DNA of 64,000 bases from Paracoccaceae bacterium (GCA_017510335.1 JAFWNM010000029.1:98445-162444); one strand, 5' to 3'; positions 49,015 through 57,979 are shown, counted from the stretch's first letter. Made by a program: numbers and translations. The notes: generated by a model from the sequence alone, not told the origin.

Positions 49015-49135
49015 CATTGCTGCACATGTTAGGTGACACTCTGTATGTGGATGATCATATGGGGCGGTAATAAGTATAAGAAAAACAACAAAAATATAGG
49101 AAAGCGCTGCCTGCTGGCCTGCTGTGGCTGCATGT

Positions 49136-49153
49136 TGTAAGTTTAATTTGACA
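49136..49153. promoter_or_regulatory. PpsR/CrtJ box upstream of ppaA
   Basis: TGTAAGTTTAATTTGACA fits TGT-N12-ACA. It lies 122 bp downstream of the bchF-side box and before ppaA. The pair in one divergent region may allow cooperative or looped binding and autoregulation of ppaA-ppsR. Confidence 0.75.
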
Positions 49154-49275
49154 ATCTGCGCGCAAGCTGTGACACTGGAGTTGCTTATTATCTACATTCA
49201 AGGCCATTGCTTTTTGTGCGTCGTCCGGGGGTCTGGCTTGCGCGCGTGGTTTTGGAATCTGCCGGGGGGGCAGAG

Positions 49276-50073
49276 ATGGAAGGACTTCGTTTAGCGCATT
49301 TCGAGGATATGACTTCGGGACAGGCCGTGGTGCGCCAGTTCGCCCTTCGGGTGGTGTCAGAGCTAGTCCAGAAATCCGGCGTGGAATCCGGTGACCCGGA
49401 TCGCGACCTGCTTAGTCTGATGGTCAGGCTGTCCAAAAGTGCCGATCCCGGCATGTTCGCAGCCGTCTATGACGAGATGAAACGCAGGCGCATTTCGGCA
49501 GAGCAGATCGTCGACATATACCTGCCCGCCGCCATATCCAAGCTGGGCAACAGCTGGCATGAAGGCGAGCTGGACATATTTCAGGCAACACTTGCCATGG
49601 CGCGTCTGCAATCATTGTTGCGTGAAATTGCGCTGGCGTGGTTTGCGGACCGTTCCGGGGATTGCCATGACGGGCGCGTGTTCCTGGTTCTGCCATCAGG
49701 CGAACAGCACAGTTTGGGCGCGATGGTCGCTGCCAACCAGATGCGCCGGCTGGGAATTTCCGTGCGGGTCAGTTTGCTGCCCACCGCGCGCTCGATCGAG
49801 GACGAGCTGTCAGAACACCGGTTTCATGCGGTTTTCATATCGGCATCAAACCGCTCATCCTTGACGCCCTGTGTTGAACTCGTGAGAACGATTCGGGCGC
49901 ATTCCGGCAAAGATTTGCCGGTGGCGCTGGGGGGCGCATTGGTGACATTGTTACAAAAAGACATGAGCTTAAAGCATATCGCTGCAACGGTGGGCGCAAA
50001 TATAGCCACCACACAGATATCAGAGGCTTTAACTTTCTGTGGTTTGGCCATAAATCACAATAATGTCGGGTAA
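49276..50073 (+). CDS. ppaA: PpaA/AerR cobalamin-binding antirepressor of PpsR
   Basis: 265 aa from the ATG at 49276; a TTG at 49207 would add 23 residues of doubtful value. The helical domain (MFAAVYDEMKRRRISAEQIV, YLPAAISKLGNSWHEGELDI) is followed by a B12-binding fold. The motif SGEQHSLGAMVAANQMRRLG supplies the axial His in the ExHxxG position, and VALGGALVTLL lies near the end. In Rhodobacter, PpaA/AerR bind cobalamin and relieve repression by PpsR/CrtJ according to light and oxygen. It is followed by ppsR after 63 bp, the canonical arrangement. A divergent paralogue pair is at 29842-31409. Confidence 0.9.
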   Translation: MEGLRLAHFEDMTSGQAVVRQFALRVVSELVQKSGVESGDPDRDLLSLMVRLSKSADPGMFAAVYDEMKRRRISAEQIVDIYLPAAISKLGNSWHEGELDIFQATLAMARLQSLLREIALAWFADRSGDCHDGRVFLVLPSGEQHSLGAMVAANQMRRLGISVRVSLLPTARSIEDELSEHRFHAVFISASNRSSLTPCVELVRTIRAHSGKDLPVALGGALVTLLQKDMSLKHIAATVGANIATTQISEALTFCGLAINHNNVG

Positions 50074-50136
50074 CTGATATAATATTAAGTCCGTGCTACT
50101 ATGAATGGCCGGATATCAGGAAGGAGCAGGTTTACT

Positions 50137-51564
50137 GTGTCTAATGATGGCGCCAGATTCCTTGAAAGTGGCTCGGTGCCCGTGTTCGGTGGGGATTTCT
50201 TTTCTGCTGTTCTGACCAGTCTTGCCGATATTTCATTCCTCATCTCTGACGAAGCTATTGTGAAGGTGGTTCATGTCAAGGCTGATGCCGCAAGTTTTGA
50301 CGGGGCGTCGCGCTGGGTGGGCGAGGACTTTGTTACGCTGCTGGAGTCTGAAAGCGTTCCAAAGTTTCAGGAACGACTGTCAGACCTGATTGGCCGCGCC
50401 CGCAAGGGTGAAGCAGTGCCATCGCGCTGGGTGGAGCTGGTGCATGTGGTCAAGCCCGGCCAGACTGTTCCTGTGCGCTATGTCATGCACTGGATTGAAG
50501 AAAGCGGCGAAATCCTGTTGCTGGGAACAGACCAGCGCCCGGTTCTGGAAATGCAACAGATGTTGTTGAACGCCCAGATCGCGCTGGAGCGTGATTACGA
50601 GGCCCAGCGGGAAATCGACACGCGATATCGCCTGTTGATGGATTTTACCACCGATGCGGTGGTTCTTGTTTCTGCCATGTCCGGGCAGATTGTGGATATA
50701 AACCACAATGCGGCGTCCTTGCTGGGGCGGGGGCGCGCAGATCTTATCAAGCGGCCCTTTTCCGACCAGTTTGTTGGGCGCGGCAAGGATGAATTGATGG
50801 CCGCGCTTGATATTCCCTCCTCCATGGATGCCTCTCCCGCCATAGAGGTAGAGGTCAAGGCAGAATCGCGCCGCCTGTTGCTGACCCCCAAGATTTTCCG
50901 CGCCGCCGGTGAGCAGCTGGCCATGGTGCGCCTGAGTGACGTTGCGCAAGGGTCGTCTGCGGATGGGCGGCTGTTGACCAACCTGCGCCAGCTGTTCCAT
51001 CGCGGGGTGGATGCGATTGTATTCACCGACAAGGAAGGCTTGATTCTTGCGGCCAGCGAAACATTCCTGAACCTGACCGACGCGCCGGGCCTTACGGCAG
51101 TGCGCGGGCGGTCGATGGCGGATTTTTTAAGCCGGGGCATGGTCGACCTGAAGGTGTTGCTGGACAACGCCCGCCGCGCAGGCCAGCTGCGCATGTATTC
51201 GACCAAGCTGAAGACAGATTTTGACGCGCGCGTGACTGTCGAAATATCGGCAACATGGCTGGATGACCGCGTTGATCCGGTTCTGGCGCTGATTATCCGC
51301 AATGCGTCGAACGCGGCGGCGCTGCGCGCCGACAATGCAACCCCCGAAGCGAATATGCGCGGGGTGATGGAACTTGTCGGGTCTTCGACCCTGAAGGACA
51401 TTGTGTCAGAAACCACCAATGTCATCGAGAAAATCTGTATCGAAACCGCCATTGAACTGACGCGCAACAATCGTGTTGCTGCTGCCGAAATGCTGGGTCT
51501 GTCGCGCCAGTCGCTTTATGTGAAGCTGCGGAAATATGGCATTCTTAGCCGTGACGAAGGTTAG
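50137..51564 (+). CDS. ppsR: PpsR/CrtJ, redox-responsive repressor of photosynthesis genes
   Basis: 475 aa from a GTG at 50137 with AAGGAG 10 bases upstream; an ATG at 50101 is a weaker choice. Domain order: N-terminal PAS-like domain (about 15-125), helical Q-linker (MQQMLLNAQIALERDYEAQR), PAS1 (YRLLMDFTTDAVVLVSAMSG), PAS2 (FHRGVDAIVFTDKEGLILAA) and Fis-type HTH (AAAEMLGLSRQSLYVKLRKY). It binds TGT-N12-ACA palindromes aerobically to repress bch, crt and puc genes. The only cysteine is in the HTH helix (EKICIE); the second, redox-active Cys described in R. sphaeroides PpsR has no counterpart. Confidence 0.96.
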   Translation: MSNDGARFLESGSVPVFGGDFFSAVLTSLADISFLISDEAIVKVVHVKADAASFDGASRWVGEDFVTLLESESVPKFQERLSDLIGRARKGEAVPSRWVELVHVVKPGQTVPVRYVMHWIEESGEILLLGTDQRPVLEMQQMLLNAQIALERDYEAQREIDTRYRLLMDFTTDAVVLVSAMSGQIVDINHNAASLLGRGRADLIKRPFSDQFVGRGKDELMAALDIPSSMDASPAIEVEVKAESRRLLLTPKIFRAAGEQLAMVRLSDVAQGSSADGRLLTNLRQLFHRGVDAIVFTDKEGLILAASETFLNLTDAPGLTAVRGRSMADFLSRGMVDLKVLLDNARRAGQLRMYSTKLKTDFDARVTVEISATWLDDRVDPVLALIIRNASNAAALRADNATPEANMRGVMELVGSSTLKDIVSETTNVIEKICIETAIELTRNNRVAAAEMLGLSRQSLYVKLRKYGILSRDEG

Positions 51565-51647
51565 GGCCGTTGCCGAAACACTTTGGGTTTTCTGAACGTC
51601 CCAACAAAGCCGCAGATTTTCCGGTATTTTTCGTCCTGATTGATCTG

Positions 51648-51665
51648 TGTCAATATAAATAGACG
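51648..51665. promoter_or_regulatory. Imperfect PpsR box, distal, bchE promoter
   Basis: TGT-N12-ACG (one mismatch in the right arm), seven bases before a perfect box. Tandem boxes spaced about 7-8 bp are the usual arrangement for cooperative PpsR/CrtJ binding. Confidence 0.6.
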
Positions 51666-51672
51666 TAAACAC

Positions 51673-51690
51673 TGTCAACCTAAGTTTACA
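51673..51690. promoter_or_regulatory. PpsR/CrtJ box, proximal, bchE promoter
   Basis: TGTCAACCTAAGTTTACA is a perfect TGT-N12-ACA site 15 bp before the bchE start. The ribosome site TGGAGG follows at about 51695. Confidence 0.8.
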
Positions 51691-51705
51691 TAACTGGAGG
51701 TTGAC

Positions 51706-53409
51706 ATGCGAATCGTGTTCGTTCACCCGAACTATCATTCCGGCGGCGCAGAGATTGCTGGCAACTGGCCCCCCGCCTGGGTTGCGTATCTGACAGGGTC
51801 GCTACGGGCGGCGGGCTTTGATGATATTCATTTCATCGATGCCATGACAAATCATATCGACAATGACACGCTTCGTGCACGTCTGGCGGAACTGAAGCCT
51901 GATGTTGTGGGCACAACCGCCATCACACCCGCGATCTATATGGCCGAGGAGGTGTTGCGCATCGCGCAAGATGTGGCCCCGCAGGCCGTCAGGGTGCTGG
52001 GCGGGATTCACGCGACATTCATGTATCGTCAGGTCCTGAGCGAGGCGCCATGGATCGATGTGATTGTGCGCGGCGAGGGCGAGGAGATTGTCGTAAACCT
52101 GATGCAGGCCATTGAACAAGGGCGCTGGCCTGCCGACCGGCGCAAAATACACGGGCTGGCCTTCACGGAAGGCACGGAAATTGTGGCCACGCAGGCTGCA
52201 TCGACAGTCAAAAATCTGGACGGAATCAAGCCGGACTGGTCAATTCTGGAATGGGACAAATATATCTATGTGCCGCTGAACCGGCGTGTGGCCATTCCAA
52301 ATATGGCGCGTGGCTGCCCCTTTACCTGTTCATTCTGCAGCCAGTGGAAATTCTGGCGCGACTACCGTGTGCGCGACCCCATAAAGGTGGTGGACGAGAT
52401 AGAGGATCTGGTCGAAAACCACGGTGTGGGCTTCTTTATTCTGGCCGATGAAGAACCCACCATAAACCGCCGCAAATTCGTGGAGTTTTGCGAGGAACTG
52501 ATCCGCCGCGACCTGCCGGACCGTGTGCAATGGGGCATCAATACTCGCGTGACCGACATCATGCGCGACCGCGAATTGCTGGCGCTGTATCGCAAGGCGG
52601 GGCTGGTCCATGTCAGTCTTGGCACCGAAGCCGCCGCCCAGTTGAAGCTGGACCAGTTCAACAAGGAAACCACAGTCGCTGAAAACAAGGAAGCCATCCG
52701 CCTGCTGCGCGAAGCCGATATTTTTGTGGAAGCGCAGTTCATCGTCGGGCTGGATAATGAAACCCCCGAAACGCTGGAAGAAACCTATCAGATGGCGTGG
52801 GACTGGCAGCCCGATCTGGCCAACTGGGCCATGTATACGCCCTGGCCCTTCACGCCGCTGTTTCAGGAATTGCGCGACCAGGTCGAGGTGTTCGACTATT
52901 CCAAGTATAATTTCGTCACCCCCATCATGAAACCCGCCGCCATGACGCGCGGGGAATTGCTTGACGGGGTGATGAAGAATTACCGCCGCTTCTACATGAA
53001 GAAAGCCCTGTTTCATTACCCTTGGCGCGGAACAGGGTATCGGCGGCGCTATCTGCTGGGCTGCCTGAAGGCGTTCTTGAAGGCGGGTGTCGGGCGCACA
53101 TTCTATGATCTGGGCAAGGCCGGGTATTGGGGGCCGCAGTCCAAGGACAAGGTTGATTTCCAGTTCGACATGACCCGCACCATTGCGGATGCGCAAGTCG
53201 CCGATTGGCAGGCCAGCGCAGACGTGAAGGCCAAGGCAGAGGAACGCCGCGCGGCCTTGCGCGCCCAAGGCAAGGACCGCGCTGCCGAACGCCTGGCCGT
53301 CAAGGCCTGTGGTGGCGGCACCGAGCAGATGGAAGATAGCGCCGGTCCGTCTGGGCGCGCCTTCAAAATGCCCAATGGGGCGACTGTTTCCCCGCAAGCG
53401 GTGGAGTAG
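51706..53409 (+). CDS. bchE: Anaerobic Mg-protoporphyrin IX monomethyl ester cyclase (radical SAM, B12)
   Basis: 567 aa. The N-terminal B12-binding-like domain begins [20 protein letters not shown] (residues 4-23). The radical SAM cluster motif [11 protein letters not shown] is at about residues 204-214, followed by [12 protein letters not shown] and [16 protein letters not shown]. It makes ring E without oxygen, with the ketone oxygen coming from water, and replaces AcsF under anoxia. Two PpsR-type boxes precede it. It probably forms a transcript with bchJ and bchG onward. The C-terminal 60 residues are variable and Ala-rich. Confidence 0.96.
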   Translation: MRIVFVHPNYHSGGAEIAGNWPPAWVAYLTGSLRAAGFDDIHFIDAMTNHIDNDTLRARLAELKPDVVGTTAITPAIYMAEEVLRIAQDVAPQAVRVLGGIHATFMYRQVLSEAPWIDVIVRGEGEEIVVNLMQAIEQGRWPADRRKIHGLAFTEGTEIVATQAASTVKNLDGIKPDWSILEWDKYIYVPLNRRVAIPNMARGCPFTCSFCSQWKFWRDYRVRDPIKVVDEIEDLVENHGVGFFILADEEPTINRRKFVEFCEELIRRDLPDRVQWGINTRVTDIMRDRELLALYRKAGLVHVSLGTEAAAQLKLDQFNKETTVAENKEAIRLLREADIFVEAQFIVGLDNETPETLEETYQMAWDWQPDLANWAMYTPWPFTPLFQELRDQVEVFDYSKYNFVTPIMKPAAMTRGELLDGVMKNYRRFYMKKALFHYPWRGTGYRRRYLLGCLKAFLKAGVGRTFYDLGKAGYWGPQSKDKVDFQFDMTRTIADAQVADWQASADVKAKAEERRAALRAQGKDRAAERLAVKACGGGTEQMEDSAGPSGRAFKMPNGATVSPQAVE

Positions 53410-53415
53410 TTGGTC

Positions 53416-54003
53416 ATGACCGCGCACGCCCGTATTGGTCCGAATGCGGTTTTGCAGCACCTTCCGGTGCTGGATGCGGAACTTGGGGTGGCGTGGCGGG
53501 GGGCGTTGTTGCATCTGGCAGATGTCAGGGAACCCCCGGCCACCGCCGGAATGCTGGATGAAGTCGCCGTTGCCCGCCTGCACCATGCTGTGCGCCTGTT
53601 CGTGCCCGACCGGGCCGCCGCCATTCAGCGCGCGGCAGGGCTGGCAACAGGGGAATACATACTGGCCAACCGCATTCCGCGCGCGGCGCAAATGCTGATT
53701 CGGGCTTTGCCTGCGCCTTTGGGGGCGCGGGTGCTGTCTGCGGCCATTGCGCGCCATTCATGGACATTCGCGGGGTCAGGCCGGTTTCGCGTGCGCGGGC
53801 ATGCGCCGTTGTGTTTTGAAATTGCAGATAACCCACTGGCGCAGCGCGCTTCTGATCATCCGGTATGTGACTGGCATTCGGCTGTGTTTGAACGGTTGTT
53901 TTCCGCATTGGTCTGGCCTGATGCCCGCGTGGCCGAGGTAAGCTGCTGCGCCACTGGCGCGCCAAGCTGTCGTTTCATCATTGCGCCGCACGGGTGCAAA
54001 TAA
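53416..54003 (+). CDS. bchJ: BchJ, V4R-domain protein linked to divinyl protochlorophyllide reduction
   Basis: 195 aa from the ATG at 53416 with GGAG upstream, 6 bp after bchE. It contains a V4R (4-vinyl reductase) domain: LATGEYILANRIPRAAQML, AGSGRFRVRGHAPLCFEIADNP and the Cys-rich end AEVSCCATGAPSCRF. BchJ was first proposed as a C8-vinyl reductase; it is now better viewed as an accessory factor that affects substrate supply in this step. Its position between bchE and bchG is standard for Rhodobacter-type clusters. Confidence 0.92.
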   Translation: MTAHARIGPNAVLQHLPVLDAELGVAWRGALLHLADVREPPATAGMLDEVAVARLHHAVRLFVPDRAAAIQRAAGLATGEYILANRIPRAAQMLIRALPAPLGARVLSAAIARHSWTFAGSGRFRVRGHAPLCFEIADNPLAQRASDHPVCDWHSAVFERLFSALVWPDARVAEVSCCATGAPSCRFIIAPHGCK

Positions 54004-54022
54004 CACTTGATGCAAATGAATA

Positions 54023-54040
54023 TGTCAGGCAAAGTTTACA
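54023..54040. promoter_or_regulatory. PpsR/CrtJ-type box immediately before bchG
   Basis: TGTCAGGCAAAGTTTACA fits TGT-N12-ACA and shares the TTTACA arm with the bchE and crtI boxes. It ends only two bases before the bchG ATG, so it would overlap the ribosome-binding zone; no Shine-Dalgarno sequence is visible there. Confidence 0.6.
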
Positions 54041-54042
54041 GT

Positions 54043-54963
54043 ATGAGCGAAACGAGTCTAGACACCCCCACAGCAGGCCCGTCAGGGCAGGGCGCCTTGC
54101 CCAAACCCGCCGCCATGCTGGAACTTATCAAACCCGTCACATGGTTCCCGCCGATGTGGGCCTATGTGTGTGGTATCATTTCTGTGGGGGTCTGGCCGGA
54201 CAGTTGGGCGCTGGTGGTGCTGGGCGTGGCCTTGGCCGGTCCCATTGTCTGCGGCATGTCGCAGGCCGCCAATGACTGGTGCGACCGCCATGTGGATGCC
54301 ATTAACGAACCTGACCGCCCCATCCCGTCGGGGCGTATTCCGGGCCGCTGGGGGTTGTATATCGCGTTGGCAATGACTGTGCTTGCGTTGGCTGTGGGCT
54401 GGCAGTTGGGGCCTTGGGGGTTCGGGGCAACAGTGGTCGGCGTGCTGGCGGCATGGGCCTATTCCGCCGAACCTGTGCGGGCGAAACGGTCAGGCTGGTG
54501 GGGGCCGGGGCTTGTGGGCCTAAGCTATGAAGCGCTGCCGTGGTTCACGGGCGCCGCCGTCATCGCGGCCGGTGCCCCACGGTTCGAGATTGTGGTGATT
54601 GCGGTTCTGTATGGTCTGGGCGCGCATGGCATCATGACAATCAATGATTTCAAAGCCATCGAAGGGGACCGCCAGATGGGCCTTCGGTCCCTGCCGGTGA
54701 CATTGGGGCCAGTGGACGCCGCGACTGTTGCGGGCACGGTCATGGTGCTGGCGCAACTGGTCGTTGTGGTTTTGTTGCTGATCTGGGGCGCGCCGGTGCA
54801 TGCAGGGGCAATCGCGCTTGGCATTGGTGTTCAGATATGGGCGTTGGGGCGTTGGCGGCAAGACCCCGCGCGCCTTGCGCCATGGTTCAACGGCACAGGG
54901 GTTGGCCCTTATGTGCTGGGCATGATGGTTGCGGCCTTTGCGCTGCGGGGGCTGGGCGCATGA
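54043..54963 (+). CDS. bchG: Bacteriochlorophyll a synthase (geranylgeranyl/phytyl transferase)
   Basis: 306 aa from the ATG at 54043, which leaves about 27 residues before the conserved LIKPVTWFPPMWAYVCG. UbiA-type prenyltransferase with about eight membrane helices and two Asp motifs: NDWCDRHVDAINEPDRPIPS (first) and NDFKAIEGDRQMGLRSLPV (second). It esterifies bacteriochlorophyllide a with geranylgeranyl or phytyl diphosphate in the membrane. Its stop overlaps the start of the pucC-like gene (ATGA, 54960-54963). Longer starts at 54007 or nearby lie across the PpsR-type box and seem unlikely. Confidence 0.95.
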   Translation: MSETSLDTPTAGPSGQGALPKPAAMLELIKPVTWFPPMWAYVCGIISVGVWPDSWALVVLGVALAGPIVCGMSQAANDWCDRHVDAINEPDRPIPSGRIPGRWGLYIALAMTVLALAVGWQLGPWGFGATVVGVLAAWAYSAEPVRAKRSGWWGPGLVGLSYEALPWFTGAAVIAAGAPRFEIVVIAVLYGLGAHGIMTINDFKAIEGDRQMGLRSLPVTLGPVDAATVAGTVMVLAQLVVVVLLLIWGAPVHAGAIALGIGVQIWALGRWRQDPARLAPWFNGTGVGPYVLGMMVAAFALRGLGA

Positions 54964-56231
54964 CATTAAGCTGGGTTCAGATCTTCCGCCTTGGGCTGGT
55001 CCAAGCCTGTCTGGGCGCGATTGTGGTGCTGATGACCTCCACCCTGAACCGCCTGATGGTGGTGGAACTGGCGCTGCCTGTTGTGCTGCCCGGCGCGCTG
55101 GTTGCCTTGCATTATGGTGTGCAGATCACGCGGCCCAATTGGGGCCATCTGGCCGACCAGGGGGGCAACCGCACACGCTGGATTATCGCGGGCATGGGTT
55201 TGCTGGCGCTTGGGGGCCTTGGCGCAACACTGGCCATTCCTGTGCTGGAAACCAGTTTCGCGCTGGGGCTGGCGCTTTCAGTGCTGGCCTATGCGGTTAT
55301 CGGGCTGGGGGTGGGCGCATCGGGCACATCGCTGCTGGCGCTTCTGGCCACGGCCACGGCGGAACACAGACGCCCTGCCGCAGCAACAATCACATGGTTG
55401 ATGATGATTGCGGGCATTGCGCTGACGGCCATAACCGCAGGCCGGTTTCTGGACCCCTACAGCCATGGGCGCCTGCTGATAGTTGTTGCGGTTATCTGTT
55501 CGGGGGCTGTTGCCCTGACGGTGCTGGCGGTCTGGGGCATTGAACGGCGGGTAATCGCCCGCGCGGCCCCCGCGCCGCAACGCTTCCGTGACGGTATGCG
55601 CGACATCTGGGCCGACCGCCGCGCGCGGCATTTCACATTCTTCGTGTTCCTGTCGATGACGGCGTATTTCATGCAGGAACTGATCCTTGAACCCTATGCC
55701 GGGCTGGTATTCGGGTTCACGCCCGGGCAGTCCACGCAAATGTCGGGCGCGCAGAATGGGGGCGTTTTTCTGGGCATGGTGCTGGTTGGCGTGGCCGCGT
55801 CCGGCTTGCGGGTGGGGTCACTGCGGCTGTGGGTGGTCAGCGGGTGCATGGGGTCCGCGCTGGTGCTTGTGGTCATTGCAGGCGCAAGCCTGTGGGCGCT
55901 GCCCTTGGTGCCGCTTGTCGTTGCGTTGGGGTTTTTCAACGGGATGTTCGCGGTCGCCGCAATCGGGTCGATGATGCAGCTTGCCGGCGAAGGGACAGAC
56001 AAGCGCGAAGGCACCCGTGTTGGCCTTTGGGGCGCATCGCAGGCCATTGCGGCGGGGTTTGGTGGCTTGACCGGGGCCGCATTGGTGGACCTGGCGCGCG
56101 GCGTGCTGCCGGTTGCTGACGCGTTCGGGGCTGTTTTTCTGGTGCAGGCGGCAATTTTCACAGGCGCTGCGGGGTTGGCTGCGCGTATCATGGCCGCGCG
56201 GGACGCGGCGCAACTGGTTCCGGGGGAATAA
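54960..56231 (+). CDS. PucC/BCD-family MFS-like pigment-complex assembly protein between bchG and bchP
   Basis: 423 aa with about 12 membrane helices. PucC-family landmarks are RLGLVQACLGAIVVLMTSTLN, VALHYGVQITRPNWGHLADQ, MQELILEPYAGLVFGFTPG and RVGLWGASQAIAAGFGG. Rhodobacter clusters have such a gene (orf428-type) at this position. Family members support light-harvesting complex assembly or bacteriochlorophyll delivery. Its role here is probably linked to BchG/BchP products. It is shorter than the LhaA encoded at 38931. It starts with overlap to bchG and ends 3 bp before bchP. Confidence 0.9.
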   Translation: MTLSWVQIFRLGLVQACLGAIVVLMTSTLNRLMVVELALPVVLPGALVALHYGVQITRPNWGHLADQGGNRTRWIIAGMGLLALGGLGATLAIPVLETSFALGLALSVLAYAVIGLGVGASGTSLLALLATATAEHRRPAAATITWLMMIAGIALTAITAGRFLDPYSHGRLLIVVAVICSGAVALTVLAVWGIERRVIARAAPAPQRFRDGMRDIWADRRARHFTFFVFLSMTAYFMQELILEPYAGLVFGFTPGQSTQMSGAQNGGVFLGMVLVGVAASGLRVGSLRLWVVSGCMGSALVLVVIAGASLWALPLVPLVVALGFFNGMFAVAAIGSMMQLAGEGTDKREGTRVGLWGASQAIAAGFGGLTGAALVDLARGVLPVADAFGAVFLVQAAIFTGAAGLAARIMAARDAAQLVPGE

Positions 56232-56234
56232 GCT

Positions 56235-57416
56235 ATGGAGTATGACGTGTTTGTTGTGGGCGGTGGCCCGTCCGGGGCCACAGCAGCCGATGATCTGGCG
56301 CGCGCCGGCCATAAGGTGGCGCTGCTGGACAGGGCCGGGCGCATCAAACCCTGTGGCGGGGCGATACCCCCGCGCGCAATCGCGGATTTTGACATTCCCA
56401 TGTCACAGCTTGTTGCCCAGATCACCACGGCGCGCATGATCTCGCCCACAGGGCGGGCGGTGGATATTCCCATTGAAAACGGGTTTGTCGGCATGGTGGA
56501 TAGGGAGGATTTTGACGAATTCCTACGCGCCCGCGCAGTGGAAAACGGCGCCACACGCCTGACAGGAACCTATCTGCGCATTGAACGCGACAAGGACGGC
56601 ACGCATGTCGTCTGGCGCGAGAAGGACGGCGGTGCAGAGAGACGCAGCGCCACGCGGCTGGTCATCGGCGCGGATGGCGCGCGGTCCAACGTGGCGCGCG
56701 CCGAGGTGCCGGGCGGCGACAAAATTCCCTATGTGATTGCCTATCACGAAATCATAAAGGCCCCGCCCGCCAATGACCGCTATGACCCTGACCGCTGCGA
56801 TGTCATCTATGACGGGCGCATCAGTTCGGATTTTTACGGCTGGGTGTTCCCGCACGGCAAACATGCCAGCGTGGGGATGGGCACTGAAATTAACGGCGCC
56901 GACCTGAAGAAAGCAACAGCCGATCTGCGCGCCATGGCGGGCCTGTCCGGGTGCGAAACCATCCGGCGCGAAGGCGCGCCCATCCCGCTGCGCCCGATGG
57001 ACCGTTGGGACAATGGCCGTGATGTGGTGCTGGCAGGCGACGCCGCAGGGGTGGTTGCCCCCAGTTCGGGCGAGGGGATATATTACGCCATGGTCGGCGG
57101 GCGCGTGGCCGCAACTGCGGCACAGGCTGCGCTGGCCAGTGGCCGCCCGCGTGATCTGGCACTTGCGCGCAAGCTGTTCATGCGCGACCACAAGACTGTG
57201 TTCAAGGTCTTGCGGTCCATGCAGGATGCCTATTACAAATCCGACGACCGGCGCGAACGCTTTGTCAGCCTGTGCCATGACATTGATGTGCAGCGCCTGA
57301 CATTCGAGGCATATATGAACAAGAAACTGGTGGCCGCGCGCCCGCTGGCGCATCTGAAGATCGGGGTGAAGAACCTGTTGCACCTGTCGGGCCTGGTGCG
57401 CCCCGGATTCACATGA
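56235..57416 (+). CDS. bchP: Geranylgeranyl-bacteriochlorophyll reductase
   Basis: 393 aa FAD enzyme. The dinucleotide motif DVFVVGGGPSGATAADDLAR is at residues 4-23, RIKPCGGAIPPRAI at about 36-49 (typical of ChlP/BchP), and VVLAGDAAGVVAPSSGEGIYY at about 262-282. It reduces the geranylgeranyl tail in three steps to phytyl. It precedes idi with a 4-bp overlap (57413-57416), so tail reduction and isoprenoid supply are co-expressed. Confidence 0.96.
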   Translation: MEYDVFVVGGGPSGATAADDLARAGHKVALLDRAGRIKPCGGAIPPRAIADFDIPMSQLVAQITTARMISPTGRAVDIPIENGFVGMVDREDFDEFLRARAVENGATRLTGTYLRIERDKDGTHVVWREKDGGAERRSATRLVIGADGARSNVARAEVPGGDKIPYVIAYHEIIKAPPANDRYDPDRCDVIYDGRISSDFYGWVFPHGKHASVGMGTEINGADLKKATADLRAMAGLSGCETIRREGAPIPLRPMDRWDNGRDVVLAGDAAGVVAPSSGEGIYYAMVGGRVAATAAQAALASGRPRDLALARKLFMRDHKTVFKVLRSMQDAYYKSDDRRERFVSLCHDIDVQRLTFEAYMNKKLVAARPLAHLKIGVKNLLHLSGLVRPGFT

Positions 57417-57958
57417 GCGGCGCGCTGATCCCTGCATGGGAAAACGGGCAGCTTGTCCCTGTCGACAAACTGGAAGTTCATAAGCGCGGCCTGAAGCACA
57501 AGGCGATTTCGGTCTTTGTGACCGAAGGGGACCGTGTCTTGCTGCAGCGCCGTGCCATGGGGAAATACCACACCCCCGGCCTGTGGGCCAATACTTGCTG
57601 CACCCATCCGCATTGGGACGAGGATGACCTGACCTGCGCGATGCGCCGCCTGCAAGAGGAGTTGGGCATTACCGGACTGCCCCTGACGCATGCTGCGGAA
57701 ATCGAATATTGCGCCGATGTTGGCGGGGGGCTTGTGGAACATGAACTTGTGCAGGTGTTCACCGCGCGCGCGATGGCTGACCTGAAAATTGTTCCTGATC
57801 CCGACGAAGTGTCCGCGACCGACTGGATAAGCCTGCCAGCCCTTGTTGCGGTTATGGACCGCGTCCCCGACAGGTTCACACCATGGCTGAAGATCTACTT
57901 GCGTGATCACGCGGACCGAATTTTCGCACCGATGCGAGAGGGGGCGGACACCCGCTAG
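57413..57958 (+). CDS. idi: Isopentenyl-diphosphate delta-isomerase (type 1)
   Basis: 181 aa Nudix-fold protein. The catalytic Cys is in WANTCCTHPHW (about residues 59-69) and the Glu in YCADVGGGLVEHELVQVF. The Nudix-like helix MRRLQEELGI binds metal. It interconverts isopentenyl and dimethylallyl diphosphate, feeding both the carotenoid and phytol-tail branches. It ends the bchE-bchJ-bchG-pucC-bchP run; its TAG stop lies inside a 20-bp palindrome shared with the convergent tspO gene. Confidence 0.95.
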   Translation: MSGALIPAWENGQLVPVDKLEVHKRGLKHKAISVFVTEGDRVLLQRRAMGKYHTPGLWANTCCTHPHWDEDDLTCAMRRLQEELGITGLPLTHAAEIEYCADVGGGLVEHELVQVFTARAMADLKIVPDPDEVSATDWISLPALVAVMDRVPDRFTPWLKIYLRDHADRIFAPMREGADTR

Positions 57959-57966
57959 CGGGTGTC
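57947..57966. terminator. 20-bp perfect palindrome between convergent idi and tspO
   Basis: GACACCCGCT/AGCGGGTGTC is perfectly symmetric and includes the idi stop codon. In either direction it would form a GC-rich hairpin at the end of a gene, consistent with a compact bidirectional terminator, although no T-run follows. Confidence 0.55.
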
Positions 57967-57979
57967 GCAACAGACGAGT

